In this document: one piece after another, positions 25,254 through 31,914 of the stretch
How positions within the stretch are numbered: position 1 is the first letter of the stretch
Layout of the letters: every line of letters begins with the position of its first letter
Source of the DNA: a virus
IMG/VR virus record: IMGVR_UViG_3300037264_001640
Span: 1-35,961 of that record
Strand: one strand, 5' to 3'
DNA length: 35,961 bases
Position numbers and translations under genes: made by a program
Notes under the pieces: model-generated
Database searches by the model: none
What the model saw: only the letters and a program-made list of their open reading frames with translations
What the model was told of the DNA's origin: nothing

Positions 25254-25280
25254 GCAAAGCTTAAAACAAATGCCGAATTC

Positions 25281-25309
25281 TTGACCTTTGAGGCATCAAT
25301 CTCTATATC
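25281..25309 (+). promoter_or_regulatory. Candidate promoter in the fibre cluster
   Basis: TTGACC (25281-25286) and TATATC (25304-25309) are 17 bases apart, a fair sigma-70-type match. It lies in the 85-base gap between 24192-25253 and the next gene, 29 bases before the ATG at 25339. An upstream inverted repeat (ATGCC...GGCAT) around the -35 is too weak to call. Confidence 0.4.
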
Positions 25310-25338
25310 CTTTTTCAAATTGAAGGTAGGAGAAAATC

Positions 25339-25641
25339 ATGAAACTTATTCTCACGAAAGCCTTTACGCTAGACACTACGGGAGTTTTGATAAGAAAAGG
25401 TGCTACTGCGGGAGACGGAGTAATCCCTTCTGGAATTGATGTTGCAGGTATTTTTATTGAACCTGTAAGCGAAAGTGATGTAATTGAAATCTGCGGTATT
25501 ACCGAAGGAAGTGATTGGCTTCCTCAAAGGGCGGGCGTAGGCTATCGGCTCGATAGAATTATGGATGACGATAAAAGGTTTTTGCTTGTAAGAGCGGCAA
25601 GCAGCACCGTTGCAGTGCATATGCACGTAGAGGGGAGTTAA
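25339..25641 (+). CDS. Small beta-rich protein, possibly a virion surface component
   Basis: The 100-residue product is not recognised. AGGAG lies upstream at normal spacing. The sequence alternates short strands and Gly turns (MKLILTKAFTLDTTGVLIRKGATAG, VAGIFIEPVSESDVIEICG), with a Leu/Arg-rich segment near the end. No signal peptide, membrane helix or catalytic motif is visible. It is one base from the next surface protein gene. Given the neighbours it may be an adaptor for the fibre that follows. Confidence 0.5.
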   Translation: MKLILTKAFTLDTTGVLIRKGATAGDGVIPSGIDVAGIFIEPVSESDVIEICGITEGSDWLPQRAGVGYRLDRIMDDDKRFLLVRAASSTVAVHMHVEGS

Positions 25642-25642
25642 A

Positions 25643-27013
25643 ATGAGTTTCGGACCTCAAAGTAGTAAAGGCTTTACCTCCATACCCCAGGAAGCCGCGC
25701 CAGACCCACGAACCAACGGCGGGCGGCTTGCAGTTACTCCAGCGTATATGAACACCGCGTCCGATTCAGCTTTCCAGGCAAACGCTACAGATGATCGTAT
25801 CTTGTTTGGCTGGACTCAGGAAGTGGCTCATACGCTTTCTGCTCTTAGTCTTTATGTAACAGCAGTAGGAACGCAAGGAAACATCACGCTGGGTTTATAT
25901 TCAGTTGATGCTGATGGTGAGCCTGATACACTTGTTTTCGACATTGGAACCGTGGACAGCGGAGCCAGCGCAGATACGTGGATCAGAAAGACATTCACGG
26001 CTCAACAGCTTTACCCTGGAAAAAGATATTGCGTTGTCGCCAGTGTAGCGGCTGATAAGGACGTTTCATTTTCCTACAATCGACAAGATACAGGGCAGAC
26101 TTCGGGCTTAGTGCCGGGATGTTGGAGTAAGTCAACCGTAAACGGAGGAACTGCTTGGACGGACGTTACTAAGGATTCTCAACCGGCACTACTCAACATG
26201 GTTTTGCAATCTACCGCAAATCATATTCCTCAATTAGTTTATGGGTGGGATGGGAAACACGGGAATAAAGTTGCTTTATATAACACCAATACGTCGGCCT
26301 GGGAATTAAAGGCAATTCCTGATGCGGGCTTACTGTATGATGCGTCAGGGGATACCGCCGACGAAACCAAAAATTGTTATATATGGTGGGAGAACGCGCA
26401 ACTCAATATTACCATCATGCAAGAGGGAACAGGCTTTCAAGACGGAATTGTAGTAGCTGACTCAGGCGGACAAGACCACGATCAGAGATTTATTGGCCTT
26501 GTCACCCCCGTCAACAGAATCTCCACCTATCAAGCCCCTATCCGGTGTGATTCTTACAATACTCTCTGGAACGCAGATAATCAGACTGAGCAAGTGCTGT
26601 ATCGACAGCCTTATGTGAGTCAAACGGTTCATACGTTTACACCATATACGTGGGAAAAAGCACATAAAGATGATAGCTTTACTATCAAGGTATTAACCGG
26701 AAACGAAGTTTTGACCTCTATCATTGAGGGAAATGGCTTCAATGCAAATAATCCTGTGATGACTACTGTTGGATATGACTCTACCGTCTTGACTATTCCC
26801 GCAGAACCGTCCGCCTTTTGTTTAGATTTCGCTGTTCAGGCAGGAAGTCGCTCTTATGTCCAGAAGAAAAGAATGACAGAAGGACTTCATACTCTATATC
26901 TAATGGTTCAGGGTTGTACCGCCGGGATGTATTTGTGGAACACTACTAATAACGGTCAACCCAATGACTACATGACTCAAATTTGGAGATTCAAAGCATC
27001 TTACATGGGATAA
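25643..27013 (+). CDS. Large beta-rich surface protein, probably receptor-binding or fibre
   Basis: The 456-residue product has a flexible N-terminus (~35 residues) and a beta-sandwich at ~35-190 with the pattern LFGWTQEVAHTLSALSLYVTAVGTQG and NITLGLYSVDADGEPDTL, then RKTFTAQQLYPGKRYCVVASV. This is a layout common in phage carbohydrate-binding-like domains that mimic a CBM or fibronectin-like sheet. Residues ~190-456 are rich in Trp, Tyr, Asn and Gln with no recognised catalytic set and may form further sheets. The start overlaps nothing: it is 1 base after the upstream stop, and the next gene lies 29 bases on. A role in binding the host surface is inferred. Confidence 0.6.
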   Translation: MSFGPQSSKGFTSIPQEAAPDPRTNGGRLAVTPAYMNTASDSAFQANATDDRILFGWTQEVAHTLSALSLYVTAVGTQGNITLGLYSVDADGEPDTLVFDIGTVDSGASADTWIRKTFTAQQLYPGKRYCVVASVAADKDVSFSYNRQDTGQTSGLVPGCWSKSTVNGGTAWTDVTKDSQPALLNMVLQSTANHIPQLVYGWDGKHGNKVALYNTNTSAWELKAIPDAGLLYDASGDTADETKNCYIWWENAQLNITIMQEGTGFQDGIVVADSGGQDHDQRFIGLVTPVNRISTYQAPIRCDSYNTLWNADNQTEQVLYRQPYVSQTVHTFTPYTWEKAHKDDSFTIKVLTGNEVLTSIIEGNGFNANNPVMTTVGYDSTVLTIPAEPSAFCLDFAVQAGSRSYVQKKRMTEGLHTLYLMVQGCTAGMYLWNTTNNGQPNDYMTQIWRFKASYMG

Positions 27014-27042
27014 GCAATGCAGGCGAGAGGCGAAACAGACAA

Positions 27043-28335
27043 ATGCTTAACCGTCTATTAGACAAAATAAAGACTTCCGCACGATTCTGGATTCCCTTCC
27101 TGGCTATTTGCGCTGTAATGGGAATGGTGATTATCACTGTGCGAACACAGACTCACCAAATCTCGCTCCAGCAGCAAGCTATTGTGGAAACGAAAGCCCT
27201 TGCCATAAAGCAGGATCTCCTTGCAAGCAACAACGAGGTTTTGAACATTCTTAGGGTTAATGGGGAAAAAGCTGCCGCCATTGTAGATTCACAGACCATA
27301 ATTAATGATTTAGAGGCTTCGCCTTACGATGGAATACATTGCATGGCGTGGGGGGGCAACCTTCCACCATCATCGTTGACGAGTTTGGCATGGACTGATG
27401 ATCTAATGCTCGGGACAAAAGATCTTTGGTTTACAACTCTATTTTATGAAATCACAACAGCAGGCCGTGGGATAGATATCAATGATCTCTACGGTGGATT
27501 GACTCAGTGGTTGATTCAATGGACGATGGCATTAACGAAGGCTAAACAGATCAATAGCCCTGGGATTATTTTCGACCCGGAAATTTATTCAAACGATGCC
27601 CTTGGTTTGACAACTAATGCAGCCCTAAGCGGTTTAACGCAAAACGAATTAGAGGCTGGCCTTCAGGCTATAGGCGCGCAGATGATTGATATTGCCAACA
27701 ATATTTATCCGACTGTTACCATTTTGGATTTATTCGGGATGGTCAGTCCTACAGCACAAAATGGTTCATATCTCACTTGCGTTGACTACTATTTAGCAAC
27801 GGGCATGTTGGCCCGAGCAAAAGAAACTGCTTCTCAAATAACCTACGTTGCGGGAGGAGAACTTGATATTCACTATTGGCATTCGACAGTGGAACATTTG
27901 ATTGCGAATATAGTAGCAACGGAATCAGCAAACGCTGAAGCCTTAGCAGAATATCCAAACTTAAAAGTCGGCGCTCCCTTTTTCCCCTGGAACGGGATTG
28001 CAAATACCACTGGGGCATTTCTGACTTACCTTCAAGGGCAAGATATTGTCGATTTTGCAGACGTTTACGAGATGTATCCTGTTCTAAATGCCTTGAATGC
28101 TTATGTCGGAGATGATGGGATAATTTGGACATACGGAGACCCTTCAAATGGTTTTCAGCCGTTTCATGCCTCAATCGGCCCACCATTCACGAGAGTTTTT
28201 GCACATGCAAAGTATAGGGAACAGATAGTTGCAGAGCTGGGCCAAACAGGACTTTACGACGTGACTGCTGCCCTCGCTGACCATGACAAGAACATTTCGC
28301 AGGGTGAATACGTACGGGCTGGTGAGCTGCAATGA
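27043..28335 (+). CDS. Membrane-anchored protein with coiled coil and hydrolase-like C-terminal domain
   Basis: The 430-residue product starts at ATG 27043; an in-frame TTG 60 bases upstream lies inside the previous gene. A single membrane helix (FWIPFLAICAVMGMVIITV, residues 15-33) follows a short basic N-terminus, so it is probably a type II anchor with the C-terminus outside. Residues ~37-90 are a coiled coil containing NGEKAAAI (73-80). The rest, ~95-425, alternates helices and hydrophobic strands in a barrel-like pattern. FDPEIY (177-182) and GELDIHYWHS (272-281) place acidic residues after strands, as in glycoside hydrolases, but the family is not certain. It could be a cell-wall or glycan hydrolase used in lysis or entry. 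It is followed by a 62-base gap and two other TM-coiled-coil genes. Confidence 0.5.
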   Translation: MLNRLLDKIKTSARFWIPFLAICAVMGMVIITVRTQTHQISLQQQAIVETKALAIKQDLLASNNEVLNILRVNGEKAAAIVDSQTIINDLEASPYDGIHCMAWGGNLPPSSLTSLAWTDDLMLGTKDLWFTTLFYEITTAGRGIDINDLYGGLTQWLIQWTMALTKAKQINSPGIIFDPEIYSNDALGLTTNAALSGLTQNELEAGLQAIGAQMIDIANNIYPTVTILDLFGMVSPTAQNGSYLTCVDYYLATGMLARAKETASQITYVAGGELDIHYWHSTVEHLIANIVATESANAEALAEYPNLKVGAPFFPWNGIANTTGAFLTYLQGQDIVDFADVYEMYPVLNALNAYVGDDGIIWTYGDPSNGFQPFHASIGPPFTRVFAHAKYREQIVAELGQTGLYDVTAALADHDKNISQGEYVRAGELQ

Positions 28336-28397
28336 CCGCAAAGGATCGTGCCAAATGATCTCAGGGGAAAGGACAGTGCCGATGTCGGAAATAAGCC

Positions 28398-28796
28398 GTG
28401 AGGCCAAGCAAAGCAATGTGGACTAAGCAAGAAATATGGCAGAAAGCGAAAGGGCTTCCCCGAACTATGGGAGCATGGATGTTTTTCTGCATTATAGTCT
28501 TTGGGACTGCTATGGTTATCTCGGAATGGCATCAAACTTCCACGCAGAAGGAGACGCAGGCTGAAGTTAAAATCATAAAGCAAAATCAGGCAATATTAAA
28601 AAGCATTGAATCTAACGGGGGAAAGGCCAATGCAATTCAAGTCCTCGTTTTAGATTTAGTCGCTGATATTAAGCGGCTTTCAACTGAAATAATCAGTAAT
28701 CAAAAGGATCTAAGAACCAATAGAGAACTCTTGTTGGAAGGTCTTCAAAAGATAGAAAAAAGGCTTGAAGCTATCGAAAAAAAGGTGGGAAAGTAA
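28398..28796 (+). CDS. Small TM plus coiled-coil protein related to the N-terminus of its upstream neighbour
   Basis: The 132-residue product has a short basic start, a membrane helix (WMFFCIIVFGTAMVI, about residues 27-41) and a coiled coil to the end. The segment NGGKANAI at 73-80 matches NGEKAAAI at the same positions in the protein at 27043, and the surrounding heptads are alike, so they share a module. GTG at 28398 is taken as start; an in-frame ATG at 28416 is the alternative, and neither has a strong ribosome site. It lacks the lipobox or length of known spanins. It may be a holin-like or membrane-tethered partner of the upstream protein, but this is inference. Confidence 0.55.
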   Translation: MRPSKAMWTKQEIWQKAKGLPRTMGAWMFFCIIVFGTAMVISEWHQTSTQKETQAEVKIIKQNQAILKSIESNGGKANAIQVLVLDLVADIKRLSTEIISNQKDLRTNRELLLEGLQKIEKRLEAIEKKVGK

Positions 28797-29486
28797 ATGC
28801 CTACGTGGTGGACCGAAGCTATTCATTTTTTGTGGTCGTATAGTACTTGGTTCGCCATGACGGTGATTCTTGGAGGAATAATCATCCAATTTCTAGTGCG
28901 TCCCTATCTTGCCAAGGTGTCTGGCGGTTTTCATAAAATGGTTTGTTATGTGGAGCAATTACGGGATTCTAAAATCGACCCGAGCAAGACAGACAAGAAG
29001 GGGTATCCTGTTCTGATTGCTACACACGAATTAGTAGAGGCTATAAGGGAAAACAAAGAGCTTTTCATTAAACATTGCGATTCGGCTTTCTGTCCGGTGG
29101 TTCCAATCATCATGAAAGATTGGAAGGAAACGCGGGATAGACTTGATGAAGTAAATAGTTCTCTTTTAGAAACCCACAGAGAATTACGAATATTGCTCAC
29201 ACAGATGGCGGGAACATCCAAGGAACATTTAGATAGAGCTTCAAAAGTCAAGACAGAACTCGAAAAAAGCATTATCGTGGTCTTAGAGAGGGACGAGAAG
29301 CAGCAAAAAGAGACAAGAGATGCGGTCAATGCTGGATATGAACGCATGAATGATGTTCTTAATACTATATTGGCTGACAAAAATGTTCAAATGGCCGAGA
29401 ACAACGCCTTAATGGGACGAGTGGTTACTGCTCTTGAAAAATTAGCCTCGGAAAAGACCGAAAGGATGAAGAACGGTGGCAAGTAA
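28797..29486 (+). CDS. TM plus long coiled-coil protein, function unknown
   Basis: The 229-residue product has an N-terminal hydrophobic helix (FAMTVILGGIIIQFLV, roughly residues 18-33) after a Trp-rich start, then a mostly helical, charged region that becomes a long coiled coil from ~residue 105 (repeated Leu/Val heptads, Lys/Glu/Gln rich, ending KLASEKTERMKNGGK). There is a Cys/His bearing segment (KHCDSAFCPVVP, near 82-93) that may bind metal or form disulfides. It directly abuts the previous stop (ATG at 28797) and overlaps the next start as TAATG, so the three genes are co-translated. Together with its two neighbours it looks like part of a membrane-bound set. It could be a lysis or exclusion protein; the function is open. 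Confidence 0.5.
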   Translation: MPTWWTEAIHFLWSYSTWFAMTVILGGIIIQFLVRPYLAKVSGGFHKMVCYVEQLRDSKIDPSKTDKKGYPVLIATHELVEAIRENKELFIKHCDSAFCPVVPIIMKDWKETRDRLDEVNSSLLETHRELRILLTQMAGTSKEHLDRASKVKTELEKSIIVVLERDEKQQKETRDAVNAGYERMNDVLNTILADKNVQMAENNALMGRVVTALEKLASEKTERMKNGGK

Positions 29487-29677
29487 TGAGCACTTCCGCA
29501 ATAAACGAGGATACGTGGAGGTTTAGCATGGGAACCGCCGAAAGGATGGAATATCAGAATAAAGAGCAGCACGAGCAGGTTATGGAAGGTTTTGTCAAAA
29601 ACGAGGGGGTTCCGATATTTATTGCCGCCACCAAAGGGTGGATTGTTATTTTAGACGAAGTGATAGAGAAGCTTTAA
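29486..29677 (+). CDS. Small protein, function unknown
   Basis: The 63-residue product is acidic at the start, then has a moderately hydrophobic end (IFIAATKGWIVILDEVIEKL). It is coupled on both sides by TAATG: with the TM-coiled-coil gene upstream and the gp10-like gene downstream. The length and double coupling support a real gene. I recognise no family. It may be a small tail-completion or membrane-associated factor, but nothing in the sequence decides this. Confidence 0.5.
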   Translation: MSTSAINEDTWRFSMGTAERMEYQNKEQHEQVMEGFVKNEGVPIFIAATKGWIVILDEVIEKL

Positions 29678-30198
29678 TGAGCGCAGATACAATACTTGAT
29701 CTTCGTTTTAGAACCGCCACCCACGAAGCTGCTCAAAAGATAGGGATTCTCATTGTCCAAGGAATCCAAGAAGAGCTTTCTGGCACTCGAAATGGACGAT
29801 GGTATCCTTCGCCTGGAAATAGGCTTTACGATAAAGAAGTCTATCATAGTCTTCCTCCAGATCAGAAATCAAAAATCAACTATCGACTGAAATTTACTGG
29901 CGCACGCAATAGAAATGATATTGTCGGGGCGGCTTATCAAGCTTCTGCCCCTGGCGAGGCTCCTGCCCCCAGGACCGGGAGACTAATACAGTCTTTCTTT
30001 ATGGTCATCGAAATGCTGGATCAGAATGTTTACGAGGTTTCGATTCGGTCGAATGTTTTTTATGCTGATGATTTGAACTACGGCACAGAACGACTAGATC
30101 CAAGACCTTTCATTGAGCCCGTTATCATTAAAAAAATGCCCGAGATAGTTGCCATTCAACATCATTTTTTGTATCAGGTGCTTCGAGGTAGACCATGA
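29677..30198 (+). CDS. HK97 gp10-like head-tail/tail completion protein
   Basis: The 173-residue product fits the gp10-like tail-component family that sits at the head-tail junction. It begins with a helical segment, has the signature ASAPGEAPAPRTGRLIQSFFMVIEM (a Pro/Gly loop leading to a TGRL.QS strand), then VYEVSIRSNVFYADDLNYGTERLDPRPFIEP, where a strand, a YG.T and the RPFI.P ending are characteristic. The ATG at 29677 overlaps the upstream stop as TAATG; a longer frame to 29638 lies inside the previous gene. It overlaps the tail-terminator gene by ATGA. The position just before the tail terminator and tube genes is the usual one in siphoviruses. Confidence 0.8.
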   Translation: MSADTILDLRFRTATHEAAQKIGILIVQGIQEELSGTRNGRWYPSPGNRLYDKEVYHSLPPDQKSKINYRLKFTGARNRNDIVGAAYQASAPGEAPAPRTGRLIQSFFMVIEMLDQNVYEVSIRSNVFYADDLNYGTERLDPRPFIEPVIIKKMPEIVAIQHHFLYQVLRGRP

Positions 30199-30638
30199 GT
30201 AATGAACTAAATAAATTGTTTTATCAAACCGTTATCAATGATGCCATATTCAAAAGCGAAACGGGCGGAACGGCTCAAGATCCTCGTCTTTATAGGTTCA
30301 AAACGCCCGTTAAACTCACTGTGTCGGACAGTAGACCTGCATATGGCATTTATCGTCTCATGGGGACCGGACATGTGAGAGGAAGTGCCAAAATAGATCA
30401 GGGCCAAGAAGATGACCACACATATTCCCTGGAGCTTTATGCCAAGTCGGATTCTATGGTTCATACGATTGCTCATGAGATTCATGAATTATTTAAAGAG
30501 GCAAATTTCTTTACAGAAAATCTGAGGGTAGGTTATACGTGGGCCACTAGAGGAACAATCGACTTTGACGAGGGCCGTCAACTCTATTACGAGACAATGG
30601 CTGCCTTCTTTACGAAAGTCATAAAGCTGATTGCATAA
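30195..30638 (+). CDS. Tail terminator-like protein
   Basis: The 147-residue product fits the minor tail protein U/terminator type: a helical N-terminus (LNKLFYQTVINDAI), a strand-rich middle (YRLMGTGHVRGSAKIDQGQEDDHTYSLELYAKS), a helix (MVHTIAHEIHELFKEANF) and a last strand region (GTIDFDEGRQLYYETMAAFF). Such proteins cap the tail tube at the head end. It overlaps the gp10-like gene by ATGA and is followed by the tube gene after 11 bases. The gene-order fit is strong, and the sequence pattern is moderate. Confidence 0.68.
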   Translation: MSNELNKLFYQTVINDAIFKSETGGTAQDPRLYRFKTPVKLTVSDSRPAYGIYRLMGTGHVRGSAKIDQGQEDDHTYSLELYAKSDSMVHTIAHEIHELFKEANFFTENLRVGYTWATRGTIDFDEGRQLYYETMAAFFTKVIKLIA

Positions 30639-30649
30639 GGAGTTTGAAC

Positions 30650-31183
30650 ATGGCAGGCGACGGACGAAAAGTAAAAATGGGGGCCGCTTGGGTCACCTTT
30701 GGCACCATTCTTGGCAACGTGGGTCAGGTAGTGGATCTTGGCTATACCAAGGGCGGCATCTCGTTCACAATGGAAACGGCTTCTCACGAAGTTACAGTTG
30801 ACCAGGAAGGAACCACTCCGATTGCTGAGACGATAATGGGTCGGCGTGTAACAGTGAACTGCCCGATGGCAGAATCGAACTATGAGCGGCTTAGTTACTT
30901 GATGCCCGAATCGACCTATTCGACGGACGGCACAGGTGGGCTCCTGAAGATCAAATCAGGCGTCGGTGGCGCTCTCATGGACTTTGCCGATGAGGTGATG
31001 ATCACATCCAAACAAGATCCCGAGGATTGGATTAAGCTTTATTTCGCCGCTCCCATTGCCAACCTGAATGCTTCTTTCACGGCAGATGGCGAAAGAATCT
31101 GGCCAATCCAGTTCAAAGGATACGTGGTGCCTACCGGAATGGCGAATGCCGGTTACATTATGGGTATTCACGAAGGGTCATAG
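30650..31183 (+). CDS. Major tail tube protein
   Basis: The 177-residue product fits the siphovirus tail tube family: an early strand WVTFGTILGNVGQVVDLGYTKGGISF, then SHEVTVDQEGTTPIAETIMGRRVTVNCPMAES, and a C-terminal beta part. The protein stacks as hexamer rings forming the tail tube. The ATG at 30650 is chosen over an upstream in-frame TTG because AAGGAG sits 7 bases in front of it. It is followed by the palindrome at 31183, whose first base is the last base of the stop codon. Like the capsid gene it is richer in G/C than nearby genes, as fits a highly made protein. Confidence 0.82.
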   Translation: MAGDGRKVKMGAAWVTFGTILGNVGQVVDLGYTKGGISFTMETASHEVTVDQEGTTPIAETIMGRRVTVNCPMAESNYERLSYLMPESTYSTDGTGGLLKIKSGVGGALMDFADEVMITSKQDPEDWIKLYFAAPIANLNASFTADGERIWPIQFKGYVVPTGMANAGYIMGIHEGS

Positions 31184-31200
31184 TTGGAAAAATTTCCAAC
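31183..31200. repeat. Dispersed palindrome, copy 4 (intergenic)
   Basis: GTTGGAAAAATTTCCAAC with arms 31183-31190 and 31193-31200 around AA. It follows directly on the stop of the tail tube gene and precedes the AAGGAGG of the chaperone gene, so it could affect the level of downstream transcript or translation. Confidence 0.88.
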
Positions 31201-31225
31201 GGTCTGAACAAAAAGGAGGAGCAAT

Positions 31226-31624
31226 ATGAGGACGTTAGATTTGGACATGGTAAAGCAGCAGATTGGAGAGCTTAAACTTGGGGGAAAAATTTTCCCCATT
31301 TTTGAGCCCTCCATCGGCCAGCGACTTCGGCATACGGCTGAATTGGAACAAACTCGCAAAGACATGCAGAAGTGGCAGAAGAAAAAAGAGGAAGAGGGAT
31401 TTTCTGACAAGTATGATGCCTTTTTGAGAGCATGGTATTTACGAGAACTCAAGATCTTTATACCCGAGTTCACAAAAGAGGACTTAGAGAAGATTGATCA
31501 CAATCAGCGGGCAAAGATTTTCGAGTTGATTTTTGGCATTGAGCCCGCTGAATCTGAAGTTCCGGCTGAAAAAAAAACAACCTCCCGCAGAAAAAAGGGG
31601 GGATCGCATGGAGGGAAGTCATAG
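31226..31624 (+). CDS. Tail assembly chaperone, unshifted product (G-like)
   Basis: The 132-residue product is the shorter form of the tail assembly chaperone, in the place of lambda gpG or HK97 gp13. An AAGGAGG site precedes the ATG. It has a strand-rich N-terminus (LGGKIFPIFEPSIGQRLRHT), a charged helical middle and an acidic-to-basic C-terminal tail (AEKKTTSRRKKGG). The gene lies between tube and tape measure, the conserved place for this function, and ends near a slippery heptamer. Such chaperones coat the tape measure protein during tail assembly. Confidence 0.8.
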   Translation: MRTLDLDMVKQQIGELKLGGKIFPIFEPSIGQRLRHTAELEQTRKDMQKWQKKKEEEGFSDKYDAFLRAWYLRELKIFIPEFTKEDLEKIDHNQRAKIFELIFGIEPAESEVPAEKKTTSRRKKGGSHGGKS

Positions 31625-31914
31625 GAAAGGTTTGTGATGTTTTTGGTGGAGAGAATAGGGCAAGTTGTCTCGACATGACGCGCAAACAGCTTCTCGGTGC
31701 ATATTGGGAAGCGATGCGCGTTGAAGCGCGTCGAGGGCTATGGCTTCTCAGAGTGATGATAGCGGCAAAATCGCCAAAGGTTTACAAAACCCTTACCGAA
31801 GAACTTGAGCAGCGGGCCTATCCGGTTGATCCAGAAGCAGATGGCCATTTTGGGAAAGAGGACATACGGGCGGTTAGAGGACTTATGAAGAACATGGCGA
31901 AGGGTGAGCGATGA
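31226..31914 (+). CDS. Tail assembly chaperone, -1 frameshift fusion (G-GT-like)
   Basis: Reading the first frame to AAG at 31595-31597 and shifting back by one base gives a 229-residue fusion that continues to the stop at 31912-31914. The -1 frame is open with no stop from the heptamer to the end, and its last 79 residues would otherwise need a start at 31675 that has no ribosome site. The second part begins GGIAWREVIGKVC and ends ...GLMKNMAKGER, helical. In lambda and HK97 a frameshift makes a small amount of the long form at a fixed ratio that sets up the tape measure complex. Here the layout, spacing and heptamer match that scheme; the ratio cannot be read. The end overlaps the tape measure start by ATGA. 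Confidence 0.82.
31591..31597 (+). promoter_or_regulatory. Slippery heptamer A_AAA_AAG for -1 frameshifting
   Basis: In the chaperone frame the codons AGA AAA AAG give A_AAA_AAG, the E. coli dnaX-type heptamer. It is followed at once by GGGGGGA, which is itself shift-prone in the same frame. A further A_AAA_AAA lies at 31570-31576 in the same phase, so two or three positions could shift to the same -1 frame. Confidence 0.82.

Noticed and set aside
25271-25295. ATGCC...GGCAT hairpin as terminator upstream of 25339
   Set aside because: The stem is only 5 bp with a long loop and has no T-run attached at the correct distance.
28382-28426. 14-codon open frame (ATG 28382) before the TM-coiled-coil gene as a leader peptide
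   Set aside because: It overlaps the start region of a real gene and has only a weak ribosome site; no attenuator structure is seen.
31675-31914. Separate 79-residue gene after the chaperone
   Set aside because: It has no ribosome site and the -1 frame is open back to the slippery heptamer, so it is the second half of the frameshift product.
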